Assembly: GCA_001898405.1 (NCBI GenBank)
Contig: MKTW01000002.1
Location: forward strand, 637,714-701,713
Length of the DNA: 64,000 nucleotides
Origin: Sphingobacteriales bacterium 44-61
GTDB taxonomy: Bacteria; Bacteroidota; Bacteroidia; Chitinophagales; Chitinophagaceae
Reading direction: 5' to 3'
Shown: in pieces, positions 1 to 9,430 of the stretch
Layout of the letters: the number at the start of each line of letters is the position of its first letter
Position numbering within the stretch: position 1 is the stretch's first letter
Notes under the pieces: model-generated
Databases searched by the model: none
The model's input: only the letters and a program-made list of their open reading frames with translations
Told to the model about the DNA's origin: nothing
Program-made: the position numbers and the translations under genes

Positions 1-1
1 T

Positions 2-415
2 CCCTATGAAACCAATAAAGTAACGCTTGATAACGAAAAGAAGGATCAATGGGGCATCCCGCTTACAAAGATCCATTACGAATATCATGATAACGAAGAA
101 GCCATGCGGAAAGACATCCTTGCGAGCATCGAGGAAATGCTGGGTTCTGCAGGGTTCAAAAATATCAACTCCTACAGCTATCTCCATCCCGGCGGGTCCG
201 CTGTGCATGAAATGGGAACGGCAAGGATGGGGCGCGATCCAAAAACATCTGTACTCAATGGCTTTAACCAGATGCACGATGTTAAGAATGTATTCATTAC
301 AGATGGCAGTTGCATGACATCCTCCGGCACCTCCAACCCTTCTTTAACTTATATGGCCCTCACAGCAAGGGCATGCGATTATGCCGTTGCCGAACTTAAA
401 AAAGGAAATATCTGA
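2..415 (+). CDS. GMC-family FAD oxidoreductase, C-terminal part (5' end outside window)
   Basis: The frame is open from base 2, so the gene begins before the window and only about 137 C-terminal residues are seen. These carry the GMC oxidoreductase C-terminal signature: HEMGTARMG, which holds the catalytic His, then a GFNQMHDVKNVFITDGS stretch (the family's V..NLYV.D.S region), and finally SGTSNPSLTYMALTARA with the partner Asn before Pro. Members oxidise sugars, polyols, gluconate or choline with FAD. Many Bacteroidota versions are periplasmic and pair with a small subunit and a cytochrome c. The substrate cannot be told from this piece. The stop TGA is at 413-415. The next gene is convergent, on the minus strand, 35 bases away. 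Confidence 0.85.
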   Translation, partial: PYETNKVTLDNEKKDQWGIPLTKIHYEYHDNEEAMRKDILASIEEMLGSAGFKNINSYSYLHPGGSAVHEMGTARMGRDPKTSVLNGFNQMHDVKNVFITDGSCMTSSGTSNPSLTYMALTARACDYAVAELKKGNI

Positions 416-450
416 CAGGATGATTAAACGGTGTTCATTGTGAACACCTG

Positions 451-1899
451 TCATTTTAATTGCATCAATGTATAATCAGGTCCGAACGACTGTATTTCCT
501 TATAATGCTCCCGGATATATTGATCAAGCAGTTCCACATGTGTGTCTATAGACGACTGGTTCGGCTCATTGAATTCGGTATTCAACAGCAATACATATTC
601 TACCTTTCCCGTTTGCAGTTCTTGCACGATCTGCTGCTGAACATCAGCTGTGGTTACCTGGCCGGGATGAAGCTCCTGGTAATAGGTCATCACACGGTCA
701 ACAAAAAAATAGAACATCACCGGGTTATAAGCTACCCTATCATGATTCTTCACGCCAAAATAAAACGACGAATTATGATGTTGCCGGATAAATGAAATGA
801 TCTCATTCTCCGCCGGTTCATTCATACAAACCTCCGTGTATCCATATTTCCTGAGATCCGGCAGTGTCCGGTTCACGAAGAAATTCAATTTATATAAAGA
901 GAAAAGGAACAACAATATTACAGGCGATGCAACGATCCATTTCAGCCATCCCGCGTTCTTGGCAATCGCAACCACGAAAAGGCAAAGCAGGAAAATGATC
1001 ATTACGACGTTGGCATAAGATGACCGCACCACGAATTTATAGGTCATTAATCCTGCAAAAAGCGCCATGAAAACGATAAGCGGGTCATTCTTTTTTCTTC
1101 GGTCAAAAGAAAGTATGGCAGTATAGATCAATGCCAGGGCAATAGCCAGGATCGCCAATGGTACGTACGAGGTGAATTTATCAATATGAGGCAGCGGTAA
1201 CCGCCGGTGAGCCGGGTATACGTTCACAGGAAAATCAATCAGGCACTCATATAAATTCCTGAACCCACAAAGCCAGCCCAGAAGAAGCACCGCAACGATG
1301 CCGACAAACAACTGCTTGCTGAGCAGGCTGACCGTATGCTTGCGTGAGATCTCCTTACGGGGAATTCGCAAGAGATCAGTAATTGCCAGCGATGCAACAA
1401 GGAACAGGCCAACTTCAAATTTGGTGAATACAGAAAGCACGGCCAGCAATGCACAAAGCCATAAACGTTCCTTCCTGTAGAAATAATAGGCTGCAAGGGC
1501 TAATAATACTGCAAGAAAAATGGGATAAAGTGCAATGCCCGATGAAAATATTACAGCCAGCAAACCTGCAGCCAGGAGATTTTGCTGGTATGATGGAATA
1601 CCCGGCCTCTCGGCACGGATAATGCGGACAGCCGTATAAACACACAATACCTTTACCAGGAAATCAAGCAGGCGCAGCATCATTAAACTGTCAGAGATCT
1701 TCAGGAAGCCTGCATGCAGGAAGAACTGAAAAGGAGTATAGATAAGCCAGAACTTTTTGTAAGGCCACTCCCCTTGCAGTATCCTTTTGGAAGCAACAGC
1801 CGAGATCCCCTCATCATACAAGCTTGACTTTTGCAGGACTAATACAAAGCCGGCAGCCAGAACAGCGAGAATAAGCAGGTAGGTCGATTTTTTCAGCAT
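451..1899 (-). CDS. Polytopic membrane protein, GT-C glycosyltransferase-like
   Basis: This 482-residue protein has about 10-12 hydrophobic segments. A Y28-D29-E30-G31 motif in the loop after the first membrane span is the place where ArnT/PMT-type (GT39/GT-C) glycosyltransferases keep their catalytic Asp-Glu. The following WPYKKFWLIYTPFQFFLHAGF stretch also fits the polyprenyl-sugar-using membrane enzymes. The C-terminal ~120 residues form a soluble domain, as is common in the family. Such enzymes move a sugar from a lipid carrier to a lipid, glycan or protein on the outer face of the inner membrane. Acceptor and sugar are unknown. It is transcribed alone here, and the polysaccharide operon on the same strand lies 7.5 kb away. 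Confidence 0.6.
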   Translation of the reverse strand: MLKKSTYLLILAVLAAGFVLVLQKSSLYDEGISAVASKRILQGEWPYKKFWLIYTPFQFFLHAGFLKISDSLMMLRLLDFLVKVLCVYTAVRIIRAERPGIPSYQQNLLAAGLLAVIFSSGIALYPIFLAVLLALAAYYFYRKERLWLCALLAVLSVFTKFEVGLFLVASLAITDLLRIPRKEISRKHTVSLLSKQLFVGIVAVLLLGWLCGFRNLYECLIDFPVNVYPAHRRLPLPHIDKFTSYVPLAILAIALALIYTAILSFDRRKKNDPLIVFMALFAGLMTYKFVVRSSYANVVMIIFLLCLFVVAIAKNAGWLKWIVASPVILLFLFSLYKLNFFVNRTLPDLRKYGYTEVCMNEPAENEIISFIRQHHNSSFYFGVKNHDRVAYNPVMFYFFVDRVMTYYQELHPGQVTTADVQQQIVQELQTGKVEYVLLLNTEFNEPNQSSIDTHVELLDQYIREHYKEIQSFGPDYTLMQLK

Positions 1900-2020
1900 A
1901 GAGGGCGGTTGACAGCCTGTCTTTTACAAGAATCAGTGCCGGATCCTGTGATCCGGTTTCCGGGACCCAAGATAAGCGTTTACTTTTTTGCATCAAAGCA
2001 AAACAGGGAACTGATACCGG

Positions 2021-2055
2021 CAAAAAAAGAGGCTTAACTTTCGTTAAGCCTCTTT
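2021..2055 (-). terminator. Intrinsic terminator of the large esterase gene
   Basis: An 11-bp perfect stem (AGAGGCTTAAC at 2028-2038 with GTTAAGCCTCT at 2043-2053) has a 4-base loop. On the minus strand it is followed by seven T residues (the A run at 2022-2028). It lies 24 bases past the stop of the 2285-residue gene. Confidence 0.85.
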
Positions 2056-2078
2056 GGTATGAAAGACCCTTAGTCTAA

Positions 2079-5000
2079 TCAATTCTTCATCAGTTTAAAT
2101 GACTTCGTCGTTGCGCTTGTTCTCAGGCTGAGAATATACATTCCTCTTGGCAGGTTCGCTGTGCTTGCAGGGAGTTTGTAGATGTACTCACCTTTAGTCA
2201 CATCACCCAGCACTTGAGTGTATAGTGTGCGGCCGGAATAGTCGCTCAGAACCAATACAGCTTTTGTCACTTTTTCCGCGATTTTCACTTTCACTGATAC
2301 TGTATTCACGAACGGATTCGGATAAGCGTTCACGGAAGTTTCCAGTATAGCCTGCTCAATCTCGCTTGTCTCAACTGCAGCTGGTGCAGCCTGAACAGAA
2401 ATTGCCGGAGCAGCTACGCCTCTATTGGAACCTGTTCCGAGGGCCATCAATCCTGATGGAACGTCTTCGTTGATAGTCGTTGCATTATAAGACTCGATCA
2501 CCAGTGCACCGATATAACCGAATGTTGAAACACCACCGGATGCGTTGATCGTGATCAGCACAGATCCGTTTTCATCGGCTTTCACACCTGTTATCTTCGC
2601 TGTTTGTGAGATGTTGTTGGCAGCATTCAGTGAAGTCATCTTATCACCGATACGGTAAACTGAAGTTCTGTCTACTGTAGCACCACCTACATCACGGCTT
2701 GCAAAGAATGTGAAGTTGTAAGTCTTAGCCTGGTTCAGACCATCGATCCGCAGCATACCGGTTCCGCTGATATCCAACCACCATGTTTGTTTGATCACAT
2801 TGTCAGGGTAAACACCACTGTTGTTTCCGGTGTTCATACCGCTTGGGTTGGTACCGCTGAATCCTTTACCAACAACTGTCATGTTAATTCCGGTCGGGTT
2901 GCTGGACTCATCTTTCATGTTTGCATAAACATCATCTTCTACAGGAGCGCCGTTCGTGTTGTTCCATGGAGCACCAGCCGGGCTGTCAGCATTGAAGTTG
3001 ATGTATACAGCGTTATCAAGCGTTGAAGTAGCTGCGATATTGCTGTAAGCTGAGTACTCAGGTGATTTCTTCGCTCTTACTTTATAGTAATAGATAGTAC
3101 CAGGAGTCGGTGTTGCGTCTTCATACGCTGTCACATTAGTGGCAGTAGTATACAACAACTGGTATCCTGAACTTTGAGATGTAGAACGATAGATCTCGAA
3201 TCCATCTTCACCTGATGATTTATCAGACCAGTTCAATTGGATAGCTGTTTTGGACTTCGCAAGGGCAACCAGGCCAGTCGGAGCCAGAGGAATACCATTG
3301 TCAAAGTAAGACTCAACCACCAGGGCATTCAGGTAAGCATAAGCAGAACCTGAACCTCTCTGAACTGTAAACTCGATCTGTCCGGACCCATCAGCTGTTA
3401 CACCTGTGATCTGTACAGTGTTTCTTGTATTGCTGGCTGCGTTCAGGGTTACTGACTGACCGGCATAAGAGTAAACAGTATTTCTGTTATCATTCGCACC
3501 TGCACGGCTTCCGAAGAATACGAGATTGTACTTGATACCGGGGGCTGTAGACAGACCGGTGAGGCGTACTCTCTTCGTACTTGTAGAAGCTGTCCAGTAA
3601 GCAGTTTGCATTACATCATCAGGGAACACGCCGCTGTTGTTACCGGTTACAGCACCTACGTTGTTGGCATCATCCCATCCATCTACAAGGGTAATACCTA
3701 CTGCAGTGGCTGTTCCTGCATTATCAACCATATTGGTGAGCGTCCTTCCTGCGAGCGGAGTAGCGTTAAAGCTATTCCATGGAGAAGCTACAGGCTGTAC
3801 AGCATTGAAGTTCACCATGATCTTGGTAATATCCTTATCAAGAACTGTCAGTGAAACCACTTTGCTGGTTGAAGCACCATGGCTGTCTGTAGCAGTTACA
3901 GTGATATCGAATGAACCAGTTACATTACCCGGAGCAAACTGGATCGATCCGTCTCCACCGTTTGAGGTAAAGGTTGCGAAGGCTGGCAGATTTGCCACGC
4001 TGAGCGTGATCGCATCACCAGGTTCGTCAGTTGCTGAAATGTTGGCGCTTACTGTCTGCTGTGTTTTCATGCTTACAGTTGCAGGCACTGTCAGTTGCGG
4101 AGCAACATTCGGTACTGCAATAGAAACTGTATCAGAATACGGCGCTGCACCAGCCAGGTTGATCGCGCGAACAGTATAGTAATAAGTAGTGCTTCCTGTT
4201 ACTGTTTGATCATTGTATTGTGTTTGATCAATGATATTGGTTGCACCTGTGTTGATCAGTGTATAAGGTCCGGCAATGTTGGTAGCTCTGTACACTTCAT
4301 AACCGTTCTCGTTGTATGCTGCGTCTACCCAGTTCAATTGAACTGCATTACTAGCCATAGTAGCAGACAGGTTCCTTGCTTTAACAGGAGCTGTGCCGTC
4401 ATCAAAGACTGTCTCGATCACCATAGCATTCAGGTAACCATAAGCTGCACCGCTTCCTGCAGTCAGTGTCAGGGTAAGGTTACCGCTGGCATCTGCTACC
4501 ATATTGCTCAGGCTTACTGTATTCCTGGAATTGCTTGCAGCATTCAGGCTTACAGAGTTACCATTGATCGTGTATACGCTGGTGCGGTTGTCTGTTACAC
4601 CTGCACGGCTTCCGAAGAAGGTGAAGTTTGCTTTCTTACCTGCACCCAGACCGCTGATACGGATCGTTTGAGGTGTAGTAGTGGTATAGTAAGCACTAAC
4701 CATTACAGGATCAGGATATACACCTGAGTTGTTACCAGTGCTCACACCAAGGTTGTTCGAGCCATTACCGATTCCAAGCCAGTTGCTGGTGATCTCCAGG
4801 CCTACTGTGCTGGTAGCACCGGTTTCATCTTTCAGGCTCAGGAATTTGTCGCCCAGTGCAGGATTGTTCTTATTGGTATTGTTCCATGGAGCAGCAGCCT
4901 GGTTGGTACCATCATTGAAGCTCACATAGATCTTCCTGTTCGGGTTAACGTTGTTTACAGTGATGCTGAATGATTTAACATCCTGACCACCGTTACCGTC

Positions 5001-8000
5001 ATTTACAGTAGCTGTTACATTATATACACCATTATCTGCATAACCAGGAGCAACAGTCAGTTGTGCCTGACCTGAAGTCTGGTCAACTGTTACGAATGAA
5101 GGCAGACCCACAAATGACCATGTCAGTACGTCTGCAGCATTCTGATCAGTTGCAGTAAGTGTTACCTGTGTGGTCTGCTGCTCATTAACAGACAGATTGT
5201 TCACAGTTCCGATCGCAGGCAGATAGTTATCGTTCACCAGCATGTTAAAGCTCAGGCTGCTGGATCCTGAATGCTGATCAGTTACCTGTATGGTGATATT
5301 ATTGTAAGCACCTTGCTGCAGAGCAGTCGGGTTATTGAAAGTAATTACACCCGTACCATTGCCTGTTGGAGTATAGGTCGCAAATCCAGGCAGGTTAGTT
5401 ACCTGTATATCCAGTGTTTCAGGATCCAGGTCTGTAGCCTGCACATTGATCTGCAGTTGTGTAGCATACCTCATGGTCTGGTTGCTGATAGCAGCGAGTA
5501 CCGGAATGTTGTTGCCGGTCTTGGCACTGTCTTCAGCTGTGTAAGCAGAATTACCACCTACGCCTACTGCACGCAGTTTATAATAATGGATGGCATTTGC
5601 AAACAGGCCGGTGTCAACAAACGATGTTGTGTTGGCAGGCAGTTTTGTATACAGTACATAGTTTGCATTACCATTGTTTGAACGGTAAAGTTCAAATCCT
5701 GTTTCGTTGGTTGAATTGTCGTTCCAGGTAACATTGATGCTTGAAGTAGAAGCACCACTTGCCAGGAGGTTGGACGGAGCAGCAGGAACAGGAGGCAATG
5801 CCTGTGTTGTAGCATTAGGCAAAGGCATGCCCAGCACGCTTGCAGGGATGACCTGTTTAGCAATGCCGCTTCCGCTCGGGCCCTGATAGCTAACGGTGAG
5901 TATCTGATCACCACCAGCTTCAAAGAAGCCAACATAGATCGGATACATACCAACAGCCAGTGATTTTGTTCCGCTCTTCTCTGTATTACCATGCAGGCCA
6001 TCATTGTTCACCACACGATTTGAAGTGCTGGTTCCGCCTATATAAAGTACAGAACCGTCATCAGATGAAGTATAGAATGTATACGTTCCGGCTTTAGTGA
6101 TATTAATATAACCGGAGAGCCATACCGCAAAGTTGTCTGCGCGGTCAGCCATGGCAATATTAAAGTTTGTTGTGCGGCCGGTCTTTTTGGGATTTGCTGT
6201 AGTGAATGCAGGGACTGCGCTCATACCATCAATCTCATAATACTTGTAATCGACACCGCTTCCGATGGCACCGAATGCAGACTCACCGTACTGGCCGATT
6301 GCACGAACATTATAATAGTAAGTAGTGCTGGCCTGCAGACCTACGCTGTCAACGAAGCTTGTGGCATTCGCTCCTACAGTACCTACAGTTACAAATCCTG
6401 TCATCTGATCAGTAGATCTCCAGATCTCGAATCCTGATTCGTTATTGCTGTTATCAGTCCAGCTAACATTGATCTGTTTGAAAGAAACGGCTGAAGCGGC
6501 AATATTGGAAGGAGCTACAGGAGCTGAACCATTGTTTACAGGTGCATCAGCGAAAGCAGAAGCAGGGATTACTGAATAGCTGGTACCAGAACTTGGAGTT
6601 CTCCATGATACAGTCATGGCCTCACCACCACCTTGCTCATAGAACGCAATGGCGATCGGGTATGTACCTGCAGCCAGGTTCTTTACTGAAGATGTTGCAT
6701 CCTGGGTACCGTGCAAGCCATCATTGTTCACTGTCGGCGTTCCGGAGAAGCTGTAAGGAGAAGTTGTGCCGTTCAATGGTCCGAGCCACAGGCGGCTGCC
6801 ATCATCGGAATTTGTTCTGAAATAATAATTACCTGATACAGGAATATTGATATAGCCTTCCCACAGGAATGCGAAATTGTCATTCTGTGTTCTTGGAGTC
6901 AAAGCCACTGTCTGCATCACACCTGTAGCAACAGGAGTGAGTGTTGTAAAGTTTGGCAGATTATTCCAGGTACCAGTGAAAGTATAATACTTATAAGGCA
7001 GACCTTTCAACAATGCCTGTCCTGTAACCTGGTTACTGAACGGAGACACGTTATTGGCAAGATCACGCGCTTTGATAGAGAAGTTATAGTTCTGGCCAGT
7101 GGTAAGACTGTACACAACGAACGTAGTATCATCTGTTACATATGATTTCTGCCCGTTGATATAGACATCATACTTGTTAACACCTACATCATCCGTTGCA
7201 GGAGACCATGCCAGGCTGATAGAACTACGTGTGCTGTTAGTAATGCGCAGGTTCTGCGGAGCAGCTGGCGGAACCTGATCGAAATCAGTTTTGCCGCTTG
7301 CTACATTTGAAGCATTGGCAGCGCCGGTTCCGTTTACTGCACGTACCTTATAATAATAAGTGCTACCCGCATTCAGACCAGTAATCGTATGAGTGATCAC
7401 GTTGGCATCTTTCATTGCCACCAGCGTATAAGGGCCGGAAGCCTGAGATGCCTGGTAAACTTCAAAATTGGTTTCGTTGAATTGAGGATTGGGGTTTTCA
7501 CTCCAGTCGAGCCTCAATGAAGTTTTTGAAATAGTAGAAACGATCAGGTTACCGGCAGGATCAGGTTTGTTAGGACCATTTGCATCAATAACCGTGAATG
7601 GAGAAGAGAACTCACTGTTGCATCCGTATACTTCGGTTACACGCACCTTATAATCACCGGCAGCAGTGGCTTTATATGTATTTGTAGTGCTCAGTGTAGT
7701 AGCATTGTCAACTTTCTGCCAGAGGTAATTTGCATAGCCGGTAGGAACAGAAAGTGTAACGCCGCCTTCTTCATCCAGTGCAGGAAGCACTTTGCTCTGC
7801 AACCCTGAAACAACGATAGAAGGAGGAACGGTCGGGTCTTTCATTTTCACTACCACAGGAACAGGAGACCAGTCAGACCAGTTGCTTCCCCTTCTCACAC
7901 GCGCAGAATAAGTACCCAGTTGAGTAACCTGCAGCGTGTTGGAAGTAGCTCCGGGGATCACATCATCACCTTTTTTCCATTGGTATTCACTCATCCCTGG

Positions 8001-8936
8001 TGTCAGGCCCAGCGTGGTGGAGATCGTTTCACCAGGACAGAATTCAGCTTTTCCAAACAGCGGCCAGGGGTTGGCTTTGTTGGCTTTGGACACAAAAGGC
8101 CAGAAACCAGGTTCCTGCCAAACTGTATTCCATACACCGTGAGAAAGGTTGGGATATTCTGTATAACTGTAATTGGAGCCTGCTGCCAGGTAAGCATCAC
8201 GTACTTCACGTGCAGCACCTGGTGTAGGAGAACCATCCAACCCGCCCTGGAAATTCCAGATAGGGGTAAATTTCAATTTATTGATGTAGTCAGATCCTTT
8301 GAAGGTCAGTTCCGCAGAAGACATTGGCATTACAGCCGCATAATAAGTGGGAAACAGGTTCGCACTCAACCAGCATGCCTGACCACCACCGGAAAGACCA
8401 TTGTTGATCACGCGGAAGGGATCCACTTTGTTATTTGCGATCAGGTAATCGATGATCTCTGCTATAAATGGAAAACCATTGCCACCCCATGAGCTCATGC
8501 TCTGACCGGCAATGATAAAACCATCGAATTGACCATTGTCAACCGCAGCGGCGAAAATCTGGCCGCCATGGTACAACTGGAATTCGTTATCATAAATATT
8601 GCCCTGGTTGCCTTCGCCCACACCATGGTAAAATACCAATATGGGATATTTTTTCCCATCATTTGCGGTAGTATAGGACTTTGGAAATTTTATCCGGAAA
8701 GGAAATCCCTTCCAGATATAACACTTGTACGAATCAGTGTTCCAGTTAAGCCTTTTCGTCCTTACCCATTTCCCCATCTGGCCATAAGCAGGTTGTGTTG
8801 GAGGTGCACTGGAATTGTAGGTAATAACAGGATCACTGGGATCGATCACGCTCTGTGCGTTCGCGCCCAATCCCCAAAAACCTACAAGCAGCAGCAATAG
8901 TGCAAAGCCGAAAATTTTGGCAACTTTAGTTTTCAT
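2079..8936 (-). CDS. Giant secreted modular esterase with FN3, PA14 and malectin-like repeats and a type IX secretion tail
   Basis: This 2285-residue protein begins with a signal peptide (residues 1-28, ending GANAQ). Residues ~40-290 form an alpha/beta-hydrolase of the PHB-depolymerase/feruloyl-esterase type: nucleophile Ser182 in GLSGGGQ, Asp234 in QGGLDG and His266 in NLSHGVW. Two Ig-like segments follow (~293-455), then FN3 domains near 460, 550, 802, 1049, 1517 and 1885. PA14-like domains lie at ~644-795 and ~894-1035, cadherin-like segments at ~1145-1329 and ~1615-1699, and three ~175-residue malectin-like repeats at ~1332-1512, ~1704-1879 and ~1975-2152, each with an APWN..N start and a TGNNSGV(Y/F)PD motif. 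The last ~85 residues (VNAYPNPF...GMYILSLR...KSFKLMKN) are a type A T9SS sorting domain, so the protein should be exported and fixed to the cell surface. A role in carbohydrate-ester or polymer breakdown is inferred. Single gene with its own terminator. Confidence 0.88.
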   Translation of the reverse strand: MKTKVAKIFGFALLLLLVGFWGLGANAQSVIDPSDPVITYNSSAPPTQPAYGQMGKWVRTKRLNWNTDSYKCYIWKGFPFRIKFPKSYTTANDGKKYPILVFYHGVGEGNQGNIYDNEFQLYHGGQIFAAAVDNGQFDGFIIAGQSMSSWGGNGFPFIAEIIDYLIANNKVDPFRVINNGLSGGGQACWLSANLFPTYYAAVMPMSSAELTFKGSDYINKLKFTPIWNFQGGLDGSPTPGAAREVRDAYLAAGSNYSYTEYPNLSHGVWNTVWQEPGFWPFVSKANKANPWPLFGKAEFCPGETISTTLGLTPGMSEYQWKKGDDVIPGATSNTLQVTQLGTYSARVRRGSNWSDWSPVPVVVKMKDPTVPPSIVVSGLQSKVLPALDEEGGVTLSVPTGYANYLWQKVDNATTLSTTNTYKATAAGDYKVRVTEVYGCNSEFSSPFTVIDANGPNKPDPAGNLIVSTISKTSLRLDWSENPNPQFNETNFEVYQASQASGPYTLVAMKDANVITHTITGLNAGSTYYYKVRAVNGTGAANASNVASGKTDFDQVPPAAPQNLRITNSTRSSISLAWSPATDDVGVNKYDVYINGQKSYVTDDTTFVVYSLTTGQNYNFSIKARDLANNVSPFSNQVTGQALLKGLPYKYYTFTGTWNNLPNFTTLTPVATGVMQTVALTPRTQNDNFAFLWEGYINIPVSGNYYFRTNSDDGSRLWLGPLNGTTSPYSFSGTPTVNNDGLHGTQDATSSVKNLAAGTYPIAIAFYEQGGGEAMTVSWRTPSSGTSYSVIPASAFADAPVNNGSAPVAPSNIAASAVSFKQINVSWTDNSNNESGFEIWRSTDQMTGFVTVGTVGANATSFVDSVGLQASTTYYYNVRAIGQYGESAFGAIGSGVDYKYYEIDGMSAVPAFTTANPKKTGRTTNFNIAMADRADNFAVWLSGYINITKAGTYTFYTSSDDGSVLYIGGTSTSNRVVNNDGLHGNTEKSGTKSLAVGMYPIYVGFFEAGGDQILTVSYQGPSGSGIAKQVIPASVLGMPLPNATTQALPPVPAAPSNLLASGASTSSINVTWNDNSTNETGFELYRSNNGNANYVLYTKLPANTTSFVDTGLFANAIHYYKLRAVGVGGNSAYTAEDSAKTGNNIPVLAAISNQTMRYATQLQINVQATDLDPETLDIQVTNLPGFATYTPTGNGTGVITFNNPTALQQGAYNNITIQVTDQHSGSSSLSFNMLVNDNYLPAIGTVNNLSVNEQQTTQVTLTATDQNAADVLTWSFVGLPSFVTVDQTSGQAQLTVAPGYADNGVYNVTATVNDGNGGQDVKSFSITVNNVNPNRKIYVSFNDGTNQAAAPWNNTNKNNPALGDKFLSLKDETGATSTVGLEITSNWLGIGNGSNNLGVSTGNNSGVYPDPVMVSAYYTTTTPQTIRISGLGAGKKANFTFFGSRAGVTDNRTSVYTINGNSVSLNAASNSRNTVSLSNMVADASGNLTLTLTAGSGAAYGYLNAMVIETVFDDGTAPVKARNLSATMASNAVQLNWVDAAYNENGYEVYRATNIAGPYTLINTGATNIIDQTQYNDQTVTGSTTYYYTVRAINLAGAAPYSDTVSIAVPNVAPQLTVPATVSMKTQQTVSANISATDEPGDAITLSVANLPAFATFTSNGGDGSIQFAPGNVTGSFDITVTATDSHGASTSKVVSLTVLDKDITKIMVNFNAVQPVASPWNSFNATPLAGRTLTNMVDNAGTATAVGITLVDGWDDANNVGAVTGNNSGVFPDDVMQTAYWTASTSTKRVRLTGLSTAPGIKYNLVFFGSRAGANDNRNTVYSYAGQSVTLNAASNTRNTVQITGVTADGSGQIEFTVQRGSGSAYAYLNALVVESYFDNGIPLAPTGLVALAKSKTAIQLNWSDKSSGEDGFEIYRSTSQSSGYQLLYTTATNVTAYEDATPTPGTIYYYKVRAKKSPEYSAYSNIAATSTLDNAVYINFNADSPAGAPWNNTNGAPVEDDVYANMKDESSNPTGINMTVVGKGFSGTNPSGMNTGNNSGVYPDNVIKQTWWLDISGTGMLRIDGLNQAKTYNFTFFASRDVGGATVDRTSVYRIGDKMTSLNAANNISQTAKITGVKADENGSVLITINASGGVSTFGYIGALVIESYNATTINEDVPSGLMALGTGSNRGVAAPAISVQAAPAAVETSEIEQAILETSVNAYPNPFVNTVSVKVKIAEKVTKAVLVLSDYSGRTLYTQVLGDVTKGEYIYKLPASTANLPRGMYILSLRTSATTKSFKLMKN

Positions 8937-9430
8937 AAACTAAGGCAAAATTTAATTAGTTAATTAAAAAAACTGTTAATCGGTTTATGCAGGAAAGGAG
9001 GATTCCAGGTGTTTCCTAGATAGCATAGTAATGAAGGCTATCAATTTTATAGGCTTGAAATTGGGTGGAATTCGGAGGAAATTGAATAGGGATGGCGACT
9101 TACCAGAGTATTGTACGAAGATATTACAAAAAAAACTACAAAAGCAAACTTTCCTTAAAGTTTTTAGAAATGTAACAATTCGCACAATAAAATCTAATCA
9201 TATGAATTACAGTCATTTAACGCTTACCCTTATCAAATATTTGTCACAAACTGCTGAATTATCCTTGTATTCGATTAACTGCAAAATGATTCAGAAAAAA
9301 GCCTTGTAAAAGCAGTGCAACTAACAGAAAATTAATAGGATACACTTAATTAAAATCCCTCGTTGAGCAATCAGAAACGGCCATATTTCAGTTAAAAAAA
9401 ATGAATTGTTAACGCATGGGCCGGATCCTG
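8937..9430. other. Intergenic region upstream of the large esterase gene
   Basis: These 494 bases separate the end of the polysaccharide operon from the start of the esterase gene, both on the minus strand. They are A+T-rich and contain a likely esterase promoter. I see no convincing gene: the open stretches at 9031-9309 and 9416-9631 do not resemble protein families. I see no clear terminator for the polysaccharide operon. Confidence 0.6.
9116..9148 (-). promoter_or_regulatory. Candidate Bacteroidota primary-sigma promoter for the esterase gene
   Basis: On the minus strand a TTTG (9148-9145) is followed after 21 bases by TATCTTCG (9123-9116). The known consensus is TTTG-N17-23-TAnnTTTG, so this matches except for one base in the -7 box. 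It predicts a 5' leader of roughly 170 bases. This is inference from consensus only. Confidence 0.4.

Noticed and set aside
1239..2023. Overlapping minus- and plus-strand frames around the GT-C-like gene
   Set aside because: They lie in other frames of a long membrane-protein gene, and their hydrophobic content is a by-product of it.
3637..4727. Long plus-strand open frames (180 and 210 codons) inside the large esterase gene
   Set aside because: They are antisense to FN3, cadherin-like and malectin-like repeats of a well-supported gene, and their Cys/Ile-rich composition does not look like real proteins.
7920..8900. Several open frames on both strands over the esterase catalytic domain
   Set aside because: The minus-strand frame with Ser182-Asp234-His266 and a signal peptide explains this region; the others have no motif.
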